From Streptosporangium nondiastaticum (GTDB taxonomy: Bacteria; Actinomycetota; Actinomycetes; Streptomycetales; Streptomycetaceae), in NCBI RefSeq assembly GCF_003011965.1, contig NZ_PXWG01000048.1:1-45430 (forward strand): a stretch of 45,430 nucleotides of DNA. Direction: 5' to 3'. The translations under genes and the position numbers were made by a program. Of this stretch, positions 39,663 through 45,430 are shown one piece after another. Below the pieces are notes generated by a model. The model saw only the letters and a list, made by a program, of their open reading frames with translations. It had not been told where the DNA came from and made no database searches. Positions within the stretch are counted from its first letter, which is position 1, and every line of letters begins with the position of its first letter.

Positions 39663-40685
39663 ATGCTGATCGCTCAGCGTCCCTCGCTGACCGAAGAGGT
39701 CGTCGACGAGTTCCGCTCGCGGTTCGTGATCGAGCCGCTCGAGCCGGGCTTCGGCTACACCCTCGGCAACTCCCTGCGCCGTACGCTCCTCTCCTCGATC
39801 CCGGGTGCGGCGGTCACGTCCATCCGCATCGACGGTGTCCTGCACGAGTTCACCACCGTGCCGGGCGTCAAGGAGGACGTCACCGACCTCATCCTGAACA
39901 TCAAGCAGCTGGTCGTCTCCTCGGAGCACGACGAGCCGGTCGTGATGTACCTGCGCAAGCAGGGCCCGGGTCTGGTCACCGCCGCCGACATCGCCCCGCC
40001 GGCCGGCGTCGAGGTGCACAACCCCGACCTGGTCCTGGCGACCCTGAACGCCAAGGGCAAGCTGGAGATGGAGCTGACCGTCGAGCGCGGTCGCGGCTAC
40101 GTCTCCGCCGTCCAGAACAAGCAGGTGGGCCAGGAGATCGGCCGCATCCCGGTCGACTCCATCTACTCGCCGGTCCTCAAGGTCACCTACAAGGTCGAGG
40201 CGACCCGAGTCGAGCAGCGCACCGACTTCGACAAGCTGATCGTCGACGTCGAGACCAAGCAGGCCATGCGCCCGCGCGACGCCATGGCGTCCGCCGGTAA
40301 GACCCTGGTCGAGCTGTTCGGTCTGGCCCGCGAGCTCAACATCGACGCCGAGGGCATCGACATGGGCCCGTCCCCGACGGACGCCGCCCTGGCCGCTGAC
40401 CTGGCGCTGCCGATCGAGGAGCTCGAGCTCACCGTTCGCTCGTACAACTGCCTCAAGCGCGAGGGCATCCACTCCGTGGGTGAGCTCGTCGCCCGCTCCG
40501 AGGCCGACCTGCTCGACATCCGCAACTTCGGTGCGAAGTCGATCGACGAGGTCAAGGCGAAGCTGGCCGGCATGGGCCTGGCCCTCAAGGACAGCCCGCC
40601 CGGATTCGACCCCACCGCTGCCGCGGACGCCTTTGGTGCGGACGACGACGCGGACGCCGGGTTCGTGGAGACCGAGCAGTACTGA
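39663..40685 (+). CDS. rpoA: DNA-directed RNA polymerase subunit alpha
   Basis: Alpha subunit; its dimer nucleates core polymerase and the C-terminal domain binds UP elements and activators. The protein is 340 aa. The N-terminal domain has RSRFVIEPLEPGFGYTLGNSLRRTLLSS and EDVTDLILNIKQLVV. The C-terminal domain is ELTVRSYNCLKREGIHSVGEL plus LLDIRNFGAKSIDEVKAKL (about 255-305), and an acidic tail DDDADAGFVETEQY ends it. The ATG at 39663 follows GAAGGA. Confidence 0.98.
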   Translation: MLIAQRPSLTEEVVDEFRSRFVIEPLEPGFGYTLGNSLRRTLLSSIPGAAVTSIRIDGVLHEFTTVPGVKEDVTDLILNIKQLVVSSEHDEPVVMYLRKQGPGLVTAADIAPPAGVEVHNPDLVLATLNAKGKLEMELTVERGRGYVSAVQNKQVGQEIGRIPVDSIYSPVLKVTYKVEATRVEQRTDFDKLIVDVETKQAMRPRDAMASAGKTLVELFGLARELNIDAEGIDMGPSPTDAALAADLALPIEELELTVRSYNCLKREGIHSVGELVARSEADLLDIRNFGAKSIDEVKAKLAGMGLALKDSPPGFDPTAAADAFGADDDADAGFVETEQY

Positions 40686-40713
40686 CGGTCTTCGGCTGCG
40701 GGCCGGCTTCGGC

Positions 40714-40751
40714 TGGTCGCGCAGTTCCCCGCGCCCCTTACGGGGCGCGGG
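40714..40751. repeat. dispersed Streptomyces hairpin repeat between rpoA and rplQ
   Basis: TGGTCGCGCAGTTCCCCGCG is followed by a 10-bp hairpin CCCGCGCCCC-TTAC-GGGGCGCGGG (40728-40751). From memory, the GCGCAGTTCCCCGCGCCCC motif occurs very many times in Streptomyces genomes between genes. Here it sits inside the alpha operon. Confidence 0.65.
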
Positions 40752-40829
40752 TCTCCGACGGGCAACCGCTCGCTCGGATACTGACTCCGGTACCTGACAC
40801 GGCCGGGGCAGACACCTAGGAGAAACACC

Positions 40830-41294
40830 ATGCCGCGTCCCACCAAGGGTGCCCGTCTGGGCGGCGGTGCCGCGCACGAGAAGCTGATGCTGGCGAACCT
40901 CGCCAAGTCGCTCTTCGAGCACGGCCGCATCACGACGACCGAGGCCAAGGCCCGCCGCCTGCGTCCGGTCGCCGAGCGCCTGATCACCAAGGCGAAGAAG
41001 GGCGACATCCACAACCGTCGCCAGGTGCTGCAGACGATCACGGACAAGGGCATCGTGCACGTGCTCTTCACCGAGATCGCGCCGCGCTTCGCCGAGCGTC
41101 CGGGTGGCTACACCCGCATCACCAAGATCGGCAACCGTCGTGGCGACAACGCCCCGATGGCCGTGATCGAGCTCGTCGAGGGCGAGATCGCCAAGAAGGC
41201 GACCGTCGCCGAGGCCGAGGCCGCCACCAAGCGTGCGGTCAAGGAGTCCGAGGCTGCCGCCGAGGCTCCGGCCGAGGAGTCGAAGGACGCCTGA
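40830..41294 (+). CDS. rplQ: 50S ribosomal protein L17
   Basis: Near the tunnel exit. The protein is 154 aa: PRPTKGARLGGGAAHEKLMLANL, ITTTEAKARRLRPVAERLIT and GYTRITKIGNRRGDNAPMAVIELV. After the conserved part comes a 30-residue Ala/Glu-rich tail (EAEAATKRAVKESEAAAEA), as in other actinobacteria. AGGAGAAACACC precedes the ATG. Confidence 0.98.
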   Translation: MPRPTKGARLGGGAAHEKLMLANLAKSLFEHGRITTTEAKARRLRPVAERLITKAKKGDIHNRRQVLQTITDKGIVHVLFTEIAPRFAERPGGYTRITKIGNRRGDNAPMAVIELVEGEIAKKATVAEAEAATKRAVKESEAAAEAPAEESKDA

Positions 41295-41314
41295 CGACGC
41301 TGATGCGTGTCAGT

Positions 41315-41348
41315 GACGGGCCCGCCCCTTTCCGGGGGCGGGCCCGTC
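41315..41348 (+). terminator. terminator between rplQ and truA
   Basis: GACGGGCCCGCCCC pairs with GGGGCGGGCCCGTC (14 bp) over a 6-nt loop, 20 nt after rplQ; CCGCATTTC follows. truA starts 26 nt later with no clear promoter, so partial read-through is likely. Confidence 0.8.
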
Positions 41349-41373
41349 CCGCATTTCTTGAGAGGAACTCTCG

Positions 41374-42228
41374 GTGAGTGACGAGGTGGCACCCGGTTTC
41401 GTGCGGGTGCGGCTGGACCTGTCGTACGACGGCAAGGACTTCTCCGGCTGGGCCAAGCAGCGCGAGGGCCGGCGCACGGTGCAGGGTGAGATCGAAAGCG
41501 CCATCCGGACCGTGACCCGGTCCAAGGAGACGTACGAGCTGACGGTCGCCGGCCGTACCGACGCCGGGGTGCACGCGCGGGGCCAGGTCGCGCACGTCGA
41601 CCTGCCGGCCGAGGTGTGGGCCGAGCACGAGGAGAAGCTGCTGCGGCGGCTGGCCGGCCGGCTGCCCCACGACGTACGGGTGTGGAAGGTCGCCGAGGCG
41701 CCGGCCGGGTTCAACGCGCGCTTCTCCGCGATCTGGCGGCGCTACGCCTACCGGGTGACGGACCATCACGGCGGCGTCGATCCGCTGCTGCGGGGTCATG
41801 TGCTGTGGCACGACTGGCCGTTGGACGTGGCCGCGATGAACGAGGCCGCCGGGCACCTGGTCGGTGAGCACGACTTCGCCGCGTACTGCAAGAAGCGCGA
41901 GGGCGCCACGACCATCCGGACGCTCCAGCAGCTCAGTTGGGAGCGGGGCGCGGACGGGATCATCACCGCGACCGTGCGGGCGGACGCCTTCTGCCACAAC
42001 ATGGTGCGGTCGCTGGTGGGCGCGCTGCTGTTCGTCGGGGACGGGCACCGGCCGGTGGAGTGGCCCGGGCAGGTGCTTGCCGCGCGGGTGCGCGATTCTG
42101 CGGTGCATGTTGTGCGGCCGCACGGGCTCACCCTGGAGGAGGTCGGGTACCCGGTCGACTCCGAGCTCGCGGCGCGGAACATCGCGGCGCGGAACAAGAG
42201 GTCGCTGCCCGGCGAGGGTTGCTGCTAG
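41374..42228 (+). CDS. truA: tRNA pseudouridine synthase A
   Basis: Converts U38-U40 in tRNA anticodon arms to pseudouridine. The protein is 284 aa. DLSYDGKDFSGWAKQREGRRTVQGEI at the start, the catalytic RTDAGVHA with Asp63, and the later GEHDFAAYCKKREG and HNMVRSLVGALLFVGDG fit TruA. The GTG at 41374 follows GAGAGGAACTCTCG. It ends the alpha-operon segment and faces a minus-strand glycosyltransferase. Confidence 0.96.
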   Translation: MSDEVAPGFVRVRLDLSYDGKDFSGWAKQREGRRTVQGEIESAIRTVTRSKETYELTVAGRTDAGVHARGQVAHVDLPAEVWAEHEEKLLRRLAGRLPHDVRVWKVAEAPAGFNARFSAIWRRYAYRVTDHHGGVDPLLRGHVLWHDWPLDVAAMNEAAGHLVGEHDFAAYCKKREGATTIRTLQQLSWERGADGIITATVRADAFCHNMVRSLVGALLFVGDGHRPVEWPGQVLAARVRDSAVHVVRPHGLTLEEVGYPVDSELAARNIAARNKRSLPGEGCC

Positions 42229-42232
42229 AGAT

Positions 42233-42261
42233 CGGGGCTCTGCCCCGGACCCCGGTCCTCA
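42233..42261. repeat. dispersed Streptomyces intergenic repeat, copy 2
   Basis: GGGGCTCTGCCCCGGACCCC is followed by CCTCAATCGCCGG. It is the same type as 1138-1206 and again lies between convergent genes. The next hairpin (42262-42302) is fused to it. Confidence 0.6.
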
Positions 42262-42302
42262 ATCGCCGGACGGCTCTGTTGTTACCAGGGCCGTCCGGCG
42301 AT
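42262..42302. terminator. bidirectional terminator between truA and glycosyltransferase
   Basis: ATCGCCGGACGGC pairs with GCCGTCCGGCGAT (13 bp) over a 15-nt loop. It lies 33 nt after the truA stop and 7 nt after the end of the opposite gene, so it can serve both. Confidence 0.8.
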
Positions 42303-42309
42303 GGGGTTT

Positions 42310-44433
42310 TCAGGCCGGGCAGCTGATCGCCAGGTCGCTGTTGACCGTGAAATACGGCTTGATGCCGTCGACCTTCGGGTACAGGTCCGTCTTGTTGCGA
42401 TCGACGATGTCGCCGATGAGGCGGGCCACCTTGACCGGCTCGCCGTCCGGGGTGAGGCGCAGGGCCAGGTCCCAGACGGTGTTCTCCTCGCCCGTGCCGC
42501 GGGCGTGCCGCAGCTCGGCGTAGGGGATGGTGACCCGGAAGGTCGTGCTGTCGACGGCGGTGACCTCGGCGGTCACCCGGTCGGCGGTCTCGGCGCGCGG
42601 GGTGGCGACGAGGACCGGCTCGGTGCCGTCGGCGAACTCGGCGCCGTGCAGGGTGCCTTCGACGGTGAGGGCCGACTCGTCCTGGCGGATGGTGCGGGCC
42701 TCGGCGTGGACGGGGCGGTTCCAGGCGCGCAGGGCGAGGAAGCCGTCGACCGTCGGGTAGGGCACCCACCAGGTGAAGGGGGCGCCGGGCAGCGGCTCCA
42801 GCTCGACGAGGCCGCGGCCTTCGGCGAGGTGGGAGACGACGCGGCGGCGGGCGCCGTCGTCGCCGCGGACGACGTGGAGGTCCCAGCGGCCCTCGCCCAG
42901 GCGGAGCTGCTTGCGGTCGAGGACGGCGGTGTAGGGGGCCTTGGGGCCGGTCGGTGCCGTGAGGGGCACGTTGACGGGCTTGCCCTCCTTGCGGCGGGTG
43001 ACCGTGAGGGAGAGCTTCTCGCCGGAGAGGCCCTTGCGGTCGACCGCGACGTGGATGTTGCCGTCGGCGTCGACGCGGCAGGAGGCGGTGCAGCGCAGCG
43101 GCTTGCGGACGATCTCCTTGATCGCGGCCTTCACCGGCGGGGTGGAGGGCTTGGCGACGCCGCGGCGCAGCGGGCGCAGCAGCTTGCCGGCCGTGCGGCG
43201 CAGCATCTTGGAGAGGGGGACCGGCGCGGGCTTGCGCTCGGCCGTCGCCGCGCCGGAGCCCGCGGGGGCGGACGCCGGGGCGGAGCCGTCGCGGGGCCCG
43301 CCGAGGCTCTCGATGAGTTCCTCGTAGCGGCGGGCGATGGCGTCGGGGTGGTAGCGCTCGGCGGAGACGAGGGCGTTCTTGCCCATGGTGTGCCGCAGCT
43401 CGTCGTCCTCGATGAGCTTGAGGAGGCCCTTGGCGATGGCGTCGCTGTCGAGGTTGGTGACGAGGAGGCCGTCGTGGCCGTCCTTGATGATCTCGCCGGG
43501 GCCGTGCGGGCAGTCGGTGGCGACGACGGGGACGCCGCAGTTCATGGCCTCCACGATCGTCATGCCGAAGGACTCCTCGCGGGAGGTGACGGCGGCGATG
43601 GAGCCCTTGGCCCACTCGGTCTCGATGGGGGAGTGGGCGCCCATGAGGGTGATGTGGTCGGCGAGGCCGAGCTGGTCGATCTGCTCGCGGAGCTTGGCCT
43701 GCTGGGGGCCGCGGCCGTAGATGCGCAGCTTCCAGTCGGGGCGGGTGGCGGCGACGGTGGCCCAGGCCTTGACGAGGAGGTCGTAGCGCTTGACGGGGAT
43801 GAGGCGGCCGGCGGCGACGACGAGCTTGGCGTTGCCGTCGGAGGGCTCGACCTCGGAGGCGGGGACGCCGTTGGGCAGCGCGATGAGCTTGGTCTTGACG
43901 TCCGGGAACTGCTCGCGGTGGGTCGCGGCGTCGGCGTCGGAGACGGCGGTGTGCGCGTCGAGGTGCGGGATGGCGCGGTCCTGGGCGGCGCGGATGTTCG
44001 GCTCGTGGGTGCCGTAGATCCGGTGCTCCTGGCCGATCCGCAGGTAGCGGTCCTGTCCGAACTCGGCCAGGTACATGACGAGGCCGGGGCGGGTGGCGAT
44101 GACGACGTCGGCGTCGGTGCGGGCGAGGTGCTCGGCGACGCGCTTGTCGGTCAGGGCGCTGAAGTGGGCGCCCTTGGCCTCGACGGAGGGGATGTGGGCG
44201 CTGTCCTGCTCCAGCAGGGGGTTGTCCCGGTCGGCTCCGGTCTCGGCGCGGGTGTCGATCAGGTGGACCAGCTTCACCTTGCGGTGCAGGGGGAGCTTGG
44301 GCGTGCCGCCCGTCCTGTGGATCGACACGATCTCCACGTCGTGCCGGGCGGCGAGCGCACTGGCGACGTTGAACGTGGAGCGGATCGTGCCGCCGATGCC
44401 GTAGGCGTTCTGCAAAAGGAAAGAGATCTTCAT
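42310..44433 (-). CDS. glycosyltransferase, family 4-like, with extra C-terminal module
   Basis: A 707-aa protein. Residues 1 to about 365 form a GT-B enzyme: MKISFLLQNAYGIGGTIRS with the Gly-rich loop, VVAAGRLIPVKRYDLLVKAW, and SREESFGMTIVEAMNCGVP, the Glu-x7-Glu nucleotide-sugar motif. An Ala/Pro linker (SAPASAPAGSGAAT) and a basic stretch follow, then about 270 residues of unknown type with LTVTRRKEGKPV, RWDLHVVRGDD and WWVPYPTVDGFLALRAW. That C-terminal module recurs in the neighbouring partial gene. No membrane segment is obvious. It probably acts in cell-surface glycopolymer synthesis; the acceptor is unknown. The start ATG has no clear Shine-Dalgarno. Confidence 0.85.
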   Translation of the reverse strand: MKISFLLQNAYGIGGTIRSTFNVASALAARHDVEIVSIHRTGGTPKLPLHRKVKLVHLIDTRAETGADRDNPLLEQDSAHIPSVEAKGAHFSALTDKRVAEHLARTDADVVIATRPGLVMYLAEFGQDRYLRIGQEHRIYGTHEPNIRAAQDRAIPHLDAHTAVSDADAATHREQFPDVKTKLIALPNGVPASEVEPSDGNAKLVVAAGRLIPVKRYDLLVKAWATVAATRPDWKLRIYGRGPQQAKLREQIDQLGLADHITLMGAHSPIETEWAKGSIAAVTSREESFGMTIVEAMNCGVPVVATDCPHGPGEIIKDGHDGLLVTNLDSDAIAKGLLKLIEDDELRHTMGKNALVSAERYHPDAIARRYEELIESLGGPRDGSAPASAPAGSGAATAERKPAPVPLSKMLRRTAGKLLRPLRRGVAKPSTPPVKAAIKEIVRKPLRCTASCRVDADGNIHVAVDRKGLSGEKLSLTVTRRKEGKPVNVPLTAPTGPKAPYTAVLDRKQLRLGEGRWDLHVVRGDDGARRRVVSHLAEGRGLVELEPLPGAPFTWWVPYPTVDGFLALRAWNRPVHAEARTIRQDESALTVEGTLHGAEFADGTEPVLVATPRAETADRVTAEVTAVDSTTFRVTIPYAELRHARGTGEENTVWDLALRLTPDGEPVKVARLIGDIVDRNKTDLYPKVDGIKPYFTVNSDLAISCPA

Positions 44434-44580
44434 GGCGGTGTGTGCGCGGCGCGAGCGGGCGGCGCGTCCGTCCTTCCCCCTGGCCTGGGTGTACGGGTCT
44501 CCCCTCGGCCGGACGCCTCGCTGGTCCGGTCCGATCCGTCGGTTAAGACCGTTGGGAGGGATTTCGGTTGCCTGTGCAGG

Positions 44581-45430
44581 CTACATTGTGGCTTGAGTCA
44601 CATCGTTCACGTCAAGGGTGAGATCGTTCTCCGGGTCGAAGACGGGGCGCACGGCGACGGTGCCGCGCACGGGGTGTTCGAGGGTGCGCGCCGGGTGGAC
44701 GTCGGTGCGCTTGCGGTCGACGCCGTCGCCGGTGAGACGCCCGAGCGGGACGTGCGGTTCCGCGGGTGCGGGGCGCAGGGCGAGCCGCCACACATCGTGT
44801 GCGGTGCCGCGGCGGGCGAAGAGCAGGTCGTACGGGACGGTGCAGCGCAGCTGCCGCTCGCCGAGGGCGGTGACCGGCACGTCCACGTCGTAGGAGCCGT
44901 CCTCGGGTGAGACGAGGACGAGGCGCGAGGCGGGCGTGAGGGGTGCCGCGGTGCCGTGCAGGGTGGCGGTCACGGTGAGGGAGGCCTCGCCGATGGTGAT
45001 CGCGTCGAGTTCGGCGTGGGCGGGGCGGCGCCAGGTGCGCAGGGTGAGGGAGCCGGCGGCGGTGACGTAGGGCACCCACGCCGTGACGTGGCCGGCGGCG
45101 TCGCTGCCCAGGGGCAGGGTCAGCAGGCGGGCCTGTTCGACGAGGTCGGCGGCGACGCGGGCGCGCTTGCCGTCGTCGGCGCGCTCGACGAAGAAGTCCC
45201 AGCGGCCCTCGGCGAGCGTGGTGCCGGCCCGGTCGAGGACGGCGGTGAGCGGGCCCTTGCCGGTCGCGGGGCGGGTGAGGGGGAGCTCGATGCGCTCGCC
45301 CTCGCCGGTGCCGTCGGTGCCCTGGGAGAGGTTGTAGGTCTTGTGGCCGCCGCGCTCGCCGTCCTGCAGCTGGTAGCCGTCGCCGCCCTTGGTGGTGGAG
45401 AGCTGGACGGTGCCGCTGTAGGTGCTGGTG
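44581..45430 (-). CDS. 3' part of a glycosyltransferase-associated gene (cut by the window edge)
   Basis: The frame is open from the stop at 44581 to the window end, giving at least 283 residues; the N-terminal part lies outside. Readable segments include LTAVLDRAGTTLAEGRWDFF, AWVPYVTAAGSLTLRTWRRP and VRPVFDPENDLTLDVNDV. These align with the C-terminal module of the next gene (for example TAVLDRKQLRLGEGRWDL and WVPYPTVDGFLALRAW). The missing 5' part may encode a glycosyltransferase domain as well. It is 147 nt upstream of the glycosyltransferase on the same strand, so both could form one unit. The GTG at 45075 is not the true start, because the homology extends upstream of it. Confidence 0.8.
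   Translation of the reverse strand, partial: TSTYSGTVQLSTTKGGDGYQLQDGERGGHKTYNLSQGTDGTGEGERIELPLTRPATGKGPLTAVLDRAGTTLAEGRWDFFVERADDGKRARVAADLVEQARLLTLPLGSDAAGHVTAWVPYVTAAGSLTLRTWRRPAHAELDAITIGEASLTVTATLHGTAAPLTPASRLVLVSPEDGSYDVDVPVTALGERQLRCTVPYDLLFARRGTAHDVWRLALRPAPAEPHVPLGRLTGDGVDRKRTDVHPARTLEHPVRGTVAVRPVFDPENDLTLDVNDVTQATM

Overview
The window is a 45 kb piece of a very GC-rich Streptomyces-type chromosome. It carries the linked transcription and translation genes: tRNA-Trp-secE-nusG, rplKA, rplJL, rpoBC, the str operon (rpsL-rpsG-fusA-tuf), the S10 operon, the spc operon with secY-adk-map, and the alpha operon (infA-rpmJ-rpsM-rpsK-rpoA-rplQ) followed by truA. Evidence for Streptomyces is the extreme GC bias at third codon positions, frequent GTG and TTG starts, the long acidic N-terminus of NusG, the missing rpsD between rpsK and rpoA, and intergenic repeats of a type common in Streptomyces.

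Layout: 1-3.7 kb holds murB (+), then an adenosine-deaminase-like gene and an aspartate aminotransferase (both -). 3.9-7.9 kb holds tRNA-Trp, secE, nusG, rplK, rplA and a lipoprotein gene with a LexA-box-like palindrome. 7.9-17.3 kb holds an L10-type leader with an attenuator, rplJ, rplL, rpoB and rpoC. 17.4-22.1 kb is the str operon. 22.2-24.4 kb is one minus-strand gene, a predicted Tat-exported PIG-L-type deacetylase lipoprotein, standing between tuf and the S10 operon. 24.6-34.7 kb is the S10 and spc block with tight, often overlapping genes. 34.9-42.2 kb holds secY, adk, map, the alpha operon and truA. 42.3-45.4 kb (-) holds a family-4-like glycosyltransferase and the 3' part of a second gene sharing its C-terminal module.

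Most genes form one growth-control block: ribosome assembly, elongation factors, core RNA polymerase, protein export and N-terminal maturation. The most informative material is non-coding. Nearly every operon boundary and several interior junctions carry strong hairpins, many with TTCG or GNRA-like loops and no U-run. The leaders of the str and S10 operons share an identical 25-nt hairpin-containing element, the leader before rpsM appears multibranched, and the 3' end of rpsK is duplicated downstream of the gene. I found no IS element, prophage or CRISPR array, and no clear new multi-gene system. The best candidates for undescribed biology are the shared leader element, the rpsM leader and the paired C-terminal modules at the right edge.
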